Source of the DNA: Acidimicrobiia bacterium
Lineage (GTDB): Bacteria > Actinomycetota > Acidimicrobiia > IMCC26256 > JAENVU01
Assembly (NCBI GenBank): GCA_025357995.1
Contig: JANYLF010000055.1
Location: 1 to 7,666 of the forward strand
Direction: 5' to 3'
DNA: 7,666 bases
Under the pieces are notes generated by a model. The model made no database searches. It saw only the letters and a program-made list of their open reading frames with translations, and had not been told where the DNA came from. The position numbers were made by a program, and so were the translations under genes. Shown here piece after piece: positions 1 through 5,593 of this stretch. The first letter of the stretch is position 1. Each line of letters opens with the position of its first letter.

Positions 1-789
1 GACGCCCTTGAACACAGCGGGGTTCGGCTCGGCGAACACGGCGTTGACCACCGGGAGCAACGTCTCCGCGATCGCCCGACCCTCCTCGACCTTGCCCGCC
101 AGCCCGCACTCGATCATCGAGACGAACTGCTCGGTGCACACGTGAGCCGACGCGCAGATCGTCCCCGCGCCACCCATCAGCACCACCGGGAAAAGGAACG
201 CGTCCTCGCCGCCCAGCACGTCGAAGTCGTCCGGCACTCCGCGCAGCAGTTCGAGCGTGTCCAGATCGAGACCAGCGGCCGCGTGCTTGATCCCCGCGAT
301 GTTCGGGTGCTGCGCCGCCTCGATCACGCCCGCGGCCGACAGGTTACGGCCGGTCCGGAACGCCACGTTGTAGAGCACGATCGGGACCGGTGACGCGTCT
401 GCCACGGCCTCGAAGTGCGCCACGATCCCCGCCTCGGAGGGTCGCACGTAATACGGCACCACCACGAGATAGCCGGAGAGGCCCGGGACGTTGGCGAACG
501 CCTCGACGTTGGCGAGCGTGGTGCGGGTGCTGTTGGTCCCGACCCCGACGATCAGCTGCGCACCCCGCTCCACACATACTGCCGAACACGCGTCGGCGAC
601 CGCGCGCTGCTCGTCGGCGGTAAGCGCAGACGACTCACCGGTGGTGCCGAGCGGGACGATCCCAGTAGCGCCCGCGTCCAGGAACTCGTTGCACAGCGAC
701 GTCACCGCGTCCAGCGCCACCGAACCGTCGGCGGCGAAGGGGGTAATGACGGGGAGATAGACGCCGCGGAGGCGAAACGCATCAGACAT
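1..789 (-). CDS. dapA: 4-hydroxy-tetrahydrodipicolinate synthase (DapA), 3' end outside window
   Basis: Cytoplasmic TIM-barrel aldolase that condenses pyruvate with aspartate semialdehyde, the first committed step to diaminopimelate and lysine. I translated the reverse complement from the ATG at 789-787 and obtained 263 codons with no stop up to the left edge. The family is about 290-300 residues, so only a short C-terminal part is missing. Visible family motifs are GTTGES at residues 48-53 (pyruvate-binding Thr), PYYVRP at 112-117 (Tyr of the proton relay), YNVAFRTG at 140-147 (catalytic Tyr140, Arg145 that binds the semialdehyde) and GIKHA at 166-170 with the Schiff-base Lys168. Small departures from the E. 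coli pattern are YYV for YYN and GIKH for GIKE. These leave some room for a related pyruvate aldolase, but the Tyr-Arg motif favours DapA. The start has a TATCCT box 7 bases upstream and no Shine-Dalgarno, so the mRNA is probably leaderless. It is divergent from the TauE-type permease. Confidence 0.9.
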   Translation of the reverse strand, partial: MSDAFRLRGVYLPVITPFAADGSVALDAVTSLCNEFLDAGATGIVPLGTTGESSALTADEQRAVADACSAVCVERGAQLIVGVGTNSTRTTLANVEAFANVPGLSGYLVVVPYYVRPSEAGIVAHFEAVADASPVPIVLYNVAFRTGRNLSAAGVIEAAQHPNIAGIKHAAAGLDLDTLELLRGVPDDFDVLGGEDAFLFPVVLMGGAGTICASAHVCTEQFVSMIECGLAGKVEEGRAIAETLLPVVNAVFAEPNPAVFKGV

Positions 790-796
790 GACCCCA

Positions 797-802
797 AGGA
801 TA
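797..802 (-). promoter_or_regulatory. -10 box of a probable leaderless dapA promoter
   Basis: On the minus strand TATCCT is followed by 7 bases and then the dapA ATG. It fits the actinobacterial TANNNT -10 consensus, and the spacing puts the transcript start at or next to the A of the ATG. A weak -35-like GCGACA lies 18 bases further upstream and overlaps the -10 box of the divergent promoter. No ribosome binding site is visible, which agrees with leaderless translation. The assignment is by pattern only. Confidence 0.55.
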
Positions 803-817
803 CCGGCCGACCTTCGG

Positions 818-823
818 TAGTGT
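818..823 (+). promoter_or_regulatory. -10 box of a probable leaderless promoter for the TauE-type permease
   Basis: TAGTGT matches TANNNT and ends 7 bases before the ATG at 831, the same spacing as for the divergent dapA. No purine-rich ribosome binding site lies before the start. No good -35 hexamer is visible. The expected -35 position (about 794-800) falls on the dapA -10 box, so the two promoters physically overlap. Confidence 0.5.
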
Positions 824-830
824 CGCCCCA

Positions 831-1619
831 ATGTCGGACCCGGTGATCGTGTTCCTGGTCCTCATCGCCGGCTTCTTCACCGGAATGCTCTCGGGCGTGT
901 TCGGAGTGGGCGGCGCGGTCATCTCCACGCCGGCGATCCTGGTACTCGGCGCGACGCCCCTCCAGGCCGTCGGAAGCACGCTGCCGTCGATCATCCCGTC
1001 GTCGATCTCGGGCACCCTGCGCTACTCGCGTGACGGTCTCGTTCGACGGCGCGTCGTCCTCTTCACCGGGCTCGCCGGCGCCGCATCGGCAACCGCGGGA
1101 GCGATCGCGTCGGACCGATTCCCAGGCGAAGGTCACGTACAGATGGTCTTGACCGCGGCCCTGATGGCATTCACCGCGTACCGAACCGGCACCGGTGGGA
1201 AGACACCGCAGACCACCGCGGCCGATGGATCGGCTGTCTACGACCTCCGCGGACGACTCCTCGTCGGCATCGGCATTTTCGCGGGTCTGCTCTCCGGTTT
1301 CCTCGGTGTCGGCGGCGGAATCATCATGGTGCCGGCGTTCACGGGTCTGGTCCGTCTCGATCTCAAAGAGGCCATCGGGACGTCACTCGCATGCGTAGGC
1401 ATCATCGCGATCCCCGGCACGCTCGCCCACCAACTGCTCGGCAACGTGAACTGGTTCTATGCCGTTCCGCTGATGGTGAGCGCGATTCCCGGTGCGCGCG
1501 TCGGCGCGCACCTCGCGATCAAGGCCTCGGACCGCCACCTCCGCATCGTCGTGGCTTGCGTACTCGGCGCGATTTCGATCGGCTACGGGACGGCGGAACT
1601 CATCGCTCTGCTCGGCTGA
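831..1619 (+). CDS. TauE/SafE-family (UPF0721) membrane permease
   Basis: An integral membrane protein of 262 residues, the usual length for the TauE/SafE (sulfite exporter/UPF0721) family. Characterised members move small sulfonate, sulfite or organic anions across the cytoplasmic membrane; the substrate here cannot be read from sequence. The hallmark is an internal duplication. A Gly-rich element LSGVFGVGGAVISTPAIL at residues 20-37 recurs as LSGFLGVGGGIIMVPAF at 154-170, each followed by a pair of hydrophobic helices. I count about eight hydrophobic segments (roughly 5-27, 28-45, 72-95, 103-118, 143-166, 183-203, 208-229, 237-260), with a polar loop near 119-140. The ATG at 831 sits 7 bases after a TANNNT box and there is no in-frame reason to prefer another start. 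The gene converges on udgB with 5 bp between stops. No sulfur-metabolism gene is in the window to suggest a substrate. Confidence 0.88.
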   Translation: MSDPVIVFLVLIAGFFTGMLSGVFGVGGAVISTPAILVLGATPLQAVGSTLPSIIPSSISGTLRYSRDGLVRRRVVLFTGLAGAASATAGAIASDRFPGEGHVQMVLTAALMAFTAYRTGTGGKTPQTTAADGSAVYDLRGRLLVGIGIFAGLLSGFLGVGGGIIMVPAFTGLVRLDLKEAIGTSLACVGIIAIPGTLAHQLLGNVNWFYAVPLMVSAIPGARVGAHLAIKASDRHLRIVVACVLGAISIGYGTAELIALLG

Positions 1620-1643
1620 GCTCGTCACACAGCTCGGCTGAGC
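1610..1643 (+). terminator. Hairpin at the permease stop codon, possible terminator without a U-tract
   Basis: In the plus-strand RNA, bases 1610-1622 can pair with 1631-1643 over 13 consecutive positions (eleven Watson-Crick, two G-U) around an 8-base loop. The stem begins in the last codons of the permease and includes its stop. No run of U follows, so it would be a U-less hairpin of the kind proposed for actinomycetes, or a 3'-end stabiliser. In the opposite transcript the two G-U pairs become C-A mismatches, so it should work better for the permease than for udgB. Folding was done by hand. Confidence 0.45.
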
Positions 1644-1646
1644 TCG
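1610..1646. repeat. 15-bp direct repeat at a convergent gene junction
   Basis: GCTCGGCTGAGCTCG occurs exactly at 1610-1624 and again at 1632-1646, with start points 22 bp apart. The first copy spans the end of the permease gene including its TGA. The second lies inside the last codons of udgB, encoding part of RELSRA in reverse. The unit is nearly self-complementary, which is why two direct copies can also pair as a hairpin. Confidence 0.8.
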
Positions 1647-2320
1647 CGCGCGCGTGTGAACACCGAGTCGATCATCGGTTCGGTCAACTTCCCGGTGAAG
1701 GTGTTCTGTTGGCTCGGATGGAAGCAGCCGATGATAGTCCGCTCGGCTAGATCTACTTCCAGACCGTGCGTAAACTTCGGCCGCGATCGCGGCAACGCCA
1801 TACCCTGATCACGGAACACGCTCCACAACGCCTCGTACGCAAACGCGCCGAGCGTCACGATCACTCGCAGCTCCGACAGCAACGCCAACTCACGCACGAA
1901 GAATGGAAGACACTGATCGCGCTCCTCGCGCGTCGGTTGGTTGGCCGGCGGCGCGCACCGCACCGCGGCCGTCACGTACGCGCCACACAACTCCAGGCCG
2001 TCGTCCACCGACACCGAGGTCGGCTGGTTCGCGAACCCGGCGCGATACATCGACGCGTAGAGCCAATCACCCGAACGATCGCCCGTGAAGACCCGCCCAG
2101 TTCGGTTCGCGCCGTGCGCCGCGGGGGCGAGGCCGAGCACCAAGACTCGGGCCGCCGGATCGCCGAACCCGCCGACCGGCCGGCCCCAATACGTATCGGA
2201 GCGGAACGCCGCGCGCTTCTCTACCGCCACCTGCTCGCGCCACGCGACCAGCCGCGGACACGCCCGACATTCGGCGATCTCATCGCGCAATCCGTCAAGT
2301 GCTTCGGGCCCCACCCGCAC
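1625..2320 (-). CDS. udgB: Family 5 uracil-DNA glycosylase (UdgB)
   Basis: A base-excision repair enzyme of 231 residues that removes deaminated bases (uracil, and in studied family 5 enzymes also hypoxanthine, xanthine and hydroxymethyluracil) from DNA. Motif 1 is GLAPAAHGANRTGR at residues 63-76, the family 5 form without the catalytic Asp/Asn of families 1 and 4, followed by FTGDRSGDWL at 78-87. Motif 2 is HPSQQN at 201-206. Cys18 and Cys21 (ECRACPRL), Cys122 and Cys137 are placed as the four ligands of the expected 4Fe-4S cluster. The length and motif order match UDGb of Thermus and mycobacterial UdgB. The GTG at 2320-2318 is the best start: an in-frame TGA lies about eight codons upstream with no other start between, although the GTG at codon 3 is possible. 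No TANNNT box or ribosome binding site stands out before it. It is divergent from the 123-residue gene and convergent with the permease. Confidence 0.93.
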   Translation of the reverse strand: MRVGPEALDGLRDEIAECRACPRLVAWREQVAVEKRAAFRSDTYWGRPVGGFGDPAARVLVLGLAPAAHGANRTGRVFTGDRSGDWLYASMYRAGFANQPTSVSVDDGLELCGAYVTAAVRCAPPANQPTREERDQCLPFFVRELALLSELRVIVTLGAFAYEALWSVFRDQGMALPRSRPKFTHGLEVDLAERTIIGCFHPSQQNTFTGKLTEPMIDSVFTRARELSRAV

Positions 2321-2360
2321 AGCTTGACGGCAGAACCACGATCACCACCAACCCCAGCCG

Positions 2361-2366
2361 TAGCCT
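2361..2366 (+). promoter_or_regulatory. -10 box of the promoter for the 123-residue protein gene
   Basis: TAGCCT fits TANNNT and lies in GTAGCCTGGGCC, nearly the same as the sequence before the lipid kinase gene (GTAGCCTGCGCC). A start about 7 bases downstream would give a leader of about 20 bases carrying a Shine-Dalgarno. The box is flanked by an inverted repeat, CCCAG at 2353-2357 and CTGGG at 2365-2369, which could be an operator or chance. No -35 box is convincing. Confidence 0.45.
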
Positions 2367-2382
2367 GGGCCGTCGAGCGAAC

Positions 2383-2388
2383 GAGGAG
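2383..2388 (+). promoter_or_regulatory. Shine-Dalgarno for the 123-residue protein gene
   Basis: GAGGAG sits 5 bases before the ATG at 2394. It is the only strong ribosome binding site in the window and fixes this start. The other genes appear leaderless or translationally coupled, or, for udgB, show no clear signal. Confidence 0.75.
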
Positions 2389-2393
2389 CACCG

Positions 2394-2765
2394 ATGGAGT
2401 ACTTCGATCTGACCCTCACCGGCGACCCGGCCCGCGCGAAGGCTACCGTCCAGACGGCCTTGGAGGCACGCAAGTTCACGCTCGGATGGTCCGACCACTG
2501 GACCGCGACCGCCGAGCGCGGGAGCAAAGTCGCCAATGCCCTCGCGGGCGCGTTCGCCCAGTACTTCAAGGTCGAGGTCGCGATCCGGTCCGAGCCGGAC
2601 TCCGAAACATCCGTCGTCCGCATCGGCCGCGGCTCGCGCGGACTGATGGGCGGCGTAATCGGCGTGTCCCGCACCAACAAGAACATGGCGACACTGTTCG
2701 CAGAGCTGCAAGCCACCTTCTCCGCGGCCGGCGTGCTCCGAGCCGCGGGGGCCTCCGCCAAGTAA
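2394..2765 (+). CDS. Conserved-looking small soluble protein, function unknown
   Basis: A protein of 123 residues that I cannot assign to a named family. It has no signal peptide or membrane segment. The sequence suggests an alternating alpha/beta fold: a strand at 3-9, a helix at 12-25, a strand at 28-40 ending in WTATAERGSK, a helix around 44-56, strands at 58-66 and 72-79, then a Gly/Arg loop GRGSRGLMGG at 78-87 leading to a basic stretch (SRTNKN, 92-97) and an amphipathic helix at 98-113. The tail after 114 is Ala-rich and probably disordered. From memory, similar short proteins with the VANALAGAFAQYFKV-like segment occur in other actinobacteria, but I cannot verify that here. A strong Shine-Dalgarno and a -10 box support it as a real gene. 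It has its own promoter, and 81 bp with another promoter separate it from the lipid kinase, so it is probably not part of that operon. Confidence 0.8.
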   Translation: MEYFDLTLTGDPARAKATVQTALEARKFTLGWSDHWTATAERGSKVANALAGAFAQYFKVEVAIRSEPDSETSVVRIGRGSRGLMGGVIGVSRTNKNMATLFAELQATFSAAGVLRAAGASAK

Positions 2766-2766
2766 C

Positions 2767-2778
2767 GCGGGTACCCGC
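2767..2778. repeat. Perfect 12-bp palindrome after the 123-residue gene
   Basis: GCGGGTACCCGC reads identically on both strands and begins one base after the TAA at 2763-2765. Without a proper loop it makes a poor RNA hairpin (4-bp stem at most with a GUAC loop), so a site for a dimeric DNA-binding protein is at least as likely as a terminator. It lies 55 bp upstream of the -10 box of the lipid kinase operon. The rest of the 81-bp gap (2779-2832) shows nothing I can name. Confidence 0.35.
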
Positions 2779-2832
2779 ACCACCGCGACGACCCACCACG
2801 ACAACGCACCGAGGTTGGCCGCGCACGCCCGG

Positions 2833-2838
2833 TAGCCT
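2833..2838 (+). promoter_or_regulatory. -10 box of a probable leaderless promoter for the lipid kinase-ABC operon
   Basis: TAGCCT ends 8 bases before the GTG at 2847, the spacing expected if transcription begins at the start codon. No Shine-Dalgarno precedes the GTG. A short inverted repeat, GCGCA at 2821-2825 and TGCGC at 2838-2842, brackets the box and may be chance in such GC-rich DNA. This is the only promoter I see for the three overlapping genes that follow. Confidence 0.5.
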
Positions 2839-2846
2839 GCGCCATC

Positions 2847-3761
2847 GTGCGGGTGCTCCTGATTGTCAACGCGACTGCGTCTTCGGTGACCGCTCGTACG
2901 CGCGTCGTCATCCAGAAAGCGCTCGGCGCCGACCACGATCTCGAGGTCGCCGAAACCTCACGTCGCGGCCACGCGGCACGGCTTGCACGCGGCGCGGCTG
3001 CCGAGGGCGTGGAGGTCGTCGCAGTCCTTGCCGGCGACGGCACGCTGAACGAAGCGGCCGACGGACTCGTGGGGACCCGCACCGCCCTCGCGCCCCTCCC
3101 CGGCGGCTCCACCAATGTGTACGCGCGCACGCTCGGCTTGGCCGAGGACCCCGTCGAAGCGACCTCGGAACTCCTCGATTCGCTCGAGCGCCGGTCGTTC
3201 CAACGCATCGGCCTCGGCCGCCTCGGGGATCGACACTTCCTCTTCCACTGCGGCGTGGGATTCGACGCGGCCGTAGTGGAAGCAGTCGAGCGGCGTGCCG
3301 CGTTCAAACGGTACGCGGCGCATCCGATCTTCGTGATGGCCGCATTCGATACCTGGCTGCGCACGTACGACCACTCGCACGGTCGCTGCTCGGTCACCTT
3401 CGATACCGGTGAAACCATCCCGGGCGCCACGTTCGTCATCGTCTCGAAGACCAGCCCCTACACCTACCTCGGTCACAAAGCGATCACGGTCGCGCCGGCG
3501 GCGAACCTCGCGAGCGCACTGAGCGTGACGGTGATCACGGCTCGTCACACTCCCGGGATTCTCAGCATTGCGGCACGCGCGTTTCTGTCACCCACGTTGC
3601 TCCACCGCCAGCGCGATGTCGTACAGCGCGACGGCGTCGTCGCGGCAACCATCGCGAGCGACGAACCGTTCCCCTACCAAGTGGACGGCGACTATCTCGG
3701 CAACGTGCGCCGGCTCGACATCGCGTACGTGCCGGACGCGCTCACGTTGGTCGTCCCATGA
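2847..3761 (+). CDS. Diacylglycerol kinase-family lipid kinase (YegS/BmrU type)
   Basis: A protein of 304 residues, the normal length for bacterial soluble lipid kinases of the diacylglycerol/sphingosine kinase catalytic family. These use ATP to phosphorylate a lipid hydroxyl at the cytoplasmic face of the membrane. The nucleotide-binding motif AGDGTLNEA is at residues 62-70, and PGGSTNVYAR at 85-94 is the second glycine-rich motif. CGVGFDA lies at 135-141 in the C-terminal beta-sandwich domain, and the typical QVDGDYLG near the end at 278-285 carries the acidic metal-site residues. The N-terminal strand ends in NATASS rather than the common NPxSG. No transmembrane segment is obvious. The substrate (diacylglycerol, ceramide-like or another lipid) cannot be read from sequence. 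GTG is the start because it lies 8 bases after a TANNNT box. The TGA overlaps the ATG of the first ABC gene as ATGA, so translation is coupled. In Bacillus subtilis the relative bmrU sits beside the multidrug exporter gene bmr, a similar association. Confidence 0.9.
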   Translation: MRVLLIVNATASSVTARTRVVIQKALGADHDLEVAETSRRGHAARLARGAAAEGVEVVAVLAGDGTLNEAADGLVGTRTALAPLPGGSTNVYARTLGLAEDPVEATSELLDSLERRSFQRIGLGRLGDRHFLFHCGVGFDAAVVEAVERRAAFKRYAAHPIFVMAAFDTWLRTYDHSHGRCSVTFDTGETIPGATFVIVSKTSPYTYLGHKAITVAPAANLASALSVTVITARHTPGILSIAARAFLSPTLLHRQRDVVQRDGVVAATIASDEPFPYQVDGDYLGNVRRLDIAYVPDALTLVVP

Positions 3762-5593
3762 CCGCGACCGTCGACACGCCGATCGAGCACGACACGGAGA
3801 CCGACCTCGAAGTCGGAGTCGACGAGCCGCCGCGCCACGTGTTGCGTCGGGGCCTCCGGGTGCTCGCGCGGTTCGTGCGATTGAATCCGCTGCCGTTTTC
3901 GATCGCCATCGTCGGCGCGGTGATCTACGCCGGTGCGTCGGTGCTCGGCACGCTCGTCCTCGGCCAGGTCACGGACAAGGTCCTCACGCCCGGATTCTCC
4001 AAGACCGGCGTCGCGAGCGACACCACCTGGACGTGGGTGGCGTTGATCATGGTCGTCGCGTTCATGCGCGCGATCGGCACCGTCACGCGGCGGTATTTCG
4101 CCGGCAAGACCACGTGGCTCGGCCAAGCGTGGCTGCGCCGGACGGTTGCCGATCACTTGCTCGCGGTACCACTCGAATTCCACCGCACCACCTCCACCGG
4201 CACCTTGCTCGCCCACGCCGACTCCGACGTACTGGCGGCCACGGAAGTGGTGAACCCGCTGCCGTTCTCCACTGGTCTGCTCGTGTTGATCATCTTCTCG
4301 GTCGTCGCGCTCGTTTCGGTCGATCCGATCCTGGCGTTGGTCGGCGTCGTGCTGTTCCCCACCATGGCATTGCTCAACCGCTACTACACCCGCCGAGTGG
4401 AGCGCCCGGCGGCAGCAGTCCAGGCGCACGTGGGCGAGGTTTCGAGCATTGCCCACGAGAGCTTCGACGGCGCGCTCGCGGTCAAGTCGCTCGGTCTCGA
4501 AAACCACGAGATCGCGCGACTCTCCATCGCCGCCGACCAGCTCCGTAAGGAACGCATCGAGGTCGGCCGGCTCCGCGCGTTCTTCGAACCGGCACTCGAC
4601 GCGCTCCCCAACCTCGGCATCGTCGCCATCCTCGCCGTCGGAAGTTGGAGGATCTCCGAGGGAGTGATCTCGCCCGGCGACGTCGTGCAGGCGATGGCGC
4701 TGTTCACACTCCTCGCCTTCCCGATGCGTGTCGTTGGTTTCCTCCTCGAGGAGATGCCGCGCGCGGTCGTCGCCACCGAGCGACTCGATCGCCTCCTTGC
4801 CGCGCCCCACGCCGAGCCGCCGCACAACCACGCGGTACCACCCGCGACGCCCGCCGAGGTCGTCGCCACCGGCGTGCGATTCGCGTACCCGACCGGTGAG
4901 GTTGTGCTCGACGGTGTGGATCTGGCCATTTCGGCGGGCGAGATCGTTGCGCTCGTCGGACCGACCGGGTGCGGGAAGAGCACCCTCTGTGAACTCCTCG
5001 TGGGGCTCGACACGCCGGCCGCCGGGACGATCCGCGTGCACGGACTCGCGCCGGATCGGCTCCAGCGCGAGGCGCGTCGTGATCTGCTCGCGCTCGTCTT
5101 CCAGGAGTCGTTCGTATTCGCGGATACGGTCACCGAGAACGTGCTCGTCGGCACGGACCACGGCGTCGAGCGGCTCGAAAGTGCGCTCGCGGTTGCCCAG
5201 GCGGAGCGCTTTGTCGCCTCGCTCCCCGAGGGCGTCGACACGATTCTTGGCGAGCGCGGCGTCACCCTGTCCGGCGGCCAGCGCCAACGCCTGGCGCTCG
5301 CTCGCGCATTGGCCCGTCGGCCTCAGTTCCTCGTGCTCGACGATGCAACTTCGGCCATCGACCCGCGCGTCGAGGCTCGGATCCTGTACGCGCTGCGTAC
5401 CGAGTTACGGATGACCACGCTCGTCGTCGCGCACCGCCGCTCGACAGTGGAGCTCGCGGATCGGATCCTGCGCATGGACGACGGCCGGATCGTGGCCTCG
5501 GGAACACACGCCGAGCTCCTCGCCACCGACCCCGATTACGTGGCCATGCTCTCCGCCTACGACGCAGTCATTCCCGAGCCCGACGATGAGTAG
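3758..5593 (+). CDS. ABC exporter half-transporter with degenerate Walker B
   Basis: A type IV (ABCB-like) half-exporter of 611 residues: an N-terminal membrane domain fused to an ATPase domain. After a hydrophilic N-terminus come six hydrophobic segments (about 47-70, 91-108, 167-187, 188-206, 284-299, 310-331). The ATPase domain shows A-loop Tyr377, Walker A GPTGCGKST at 401-409, Q-loop Gln449, an intact LSGGQ at 504-508, Walker B FLVLDD at 524-529, D-loop SAID at 532-535 and switch His559. The catalytic Glu after Walker B is Asp529, the classic change in the degenerate site of heterodimeric exporters. The start is set by the 4-bp ATGA overlap with the lipid kinase, and no Shine-Dalgarno is visible, so expression likely depends on coupling. 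It surely pairs with the product of the next gene. The substrate is unknown; drugs or lipids are the usual ones in this family. Confidence 0.93.
   Translation: MTATVDTPIEHDTETDLEVGVDEPPRHVLRRGLRVLARFVRLNPLPFSIAIVGAVIYAGASVLGTLVLGQVTDKVLTPGFSKTGVASDTTWTWVALIMVVAFMRAIGTVTRRYFAGKTTWLGQAWLRRTVADHLLAVPLEFHRTTSTGTLLAHADSDVLAATEVVNPLPFSTGLLVLIIFSVVALVSVDPILALVGVVLFPTMALLNRYYTRRVERPAAAVQAHVGEVSSIAHESFDGALAVKSLGLENHEIARLSIAADQLRKERIEVGRLRAFFEPALDALPNLGIVAILAVGSWRISEGVISPGDVVQAMALFTLLAFPMRVVGFLLEEMPRAVVATERLDRLLAAPHAEPPHNHAVPPATPAEVVATGVRFAYPTGEVVLDGVDLAISAGEIVALVGPTGCGKSTLCELLVGLDTPAAGTIRVHGLAPDRLQREARRDLLALVFQESFVFADTVTENVLVGTDHGVERLESALAVAQAERFVASLPEGVDTILGERGVTLSGGQRQRLALARALARRPQFLVLDDATSAIDPRVEARILYALRTELRMTTLVVAHRRSTVELADRILRMDDGRIVASGTHAELLATDPDYVAMLSAYDAVIPEPDDE

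Noticed and set aside
68..1790. Three copies of the octamer GCGATCGC (68-75, 1101-1108, 1783-1790), reminiscent of the cyanobacterial HIP1 repeat
   Set aside because: All lie inside coding sequence. Ala-Ile and Arg/Ser codon runs in GC-rich genes easily make this palindrome, and three copies in one window do not show a repeat family.
2324..2329. TTGACG as a -35 box for the 123-residue gene
   Set aside because: It is 31 bases from the TAGCCT box, far from the usual 16-19, and no TANNNT box lies at the right distance.
2821..2842. Inverted repeat GCGCA/TGCGC around the lipid kinase -10 box as an operator
   Set aside because: Five-base GC arms with a 12-base spacer are expected by chance in this base composition, so it is mentioned only in the promoter entry.
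1766..3412. A 548-codon open frame on the plus strand across udgB, the 123-residue gene and the start of the lipid kinase
   Set aside because: It is extremely Arg/Pro-rich with no domain-like pattern, is antisense to clear udgB motifs and out of frame with two well-supported genes. Long empty frames are expected in GC-rich DNA.
2342..3439. A 365-codon minus-strand frame opposite the 123-residue gene and the lipid kinase
   Set aside because: Ser/Arg/Thr/Pro-rich with no recognisable fold, and antisense to clear lipid kinase motifs.
3692..5287. A 531-codon minus-strand frame opposite the first ABC gene
   Set aside because: Composition is dominated by Arg, Glu, Asp and Gly without hydrophobic core patterns. 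It is the antisense shadow of a gene with complete ABC motifs.
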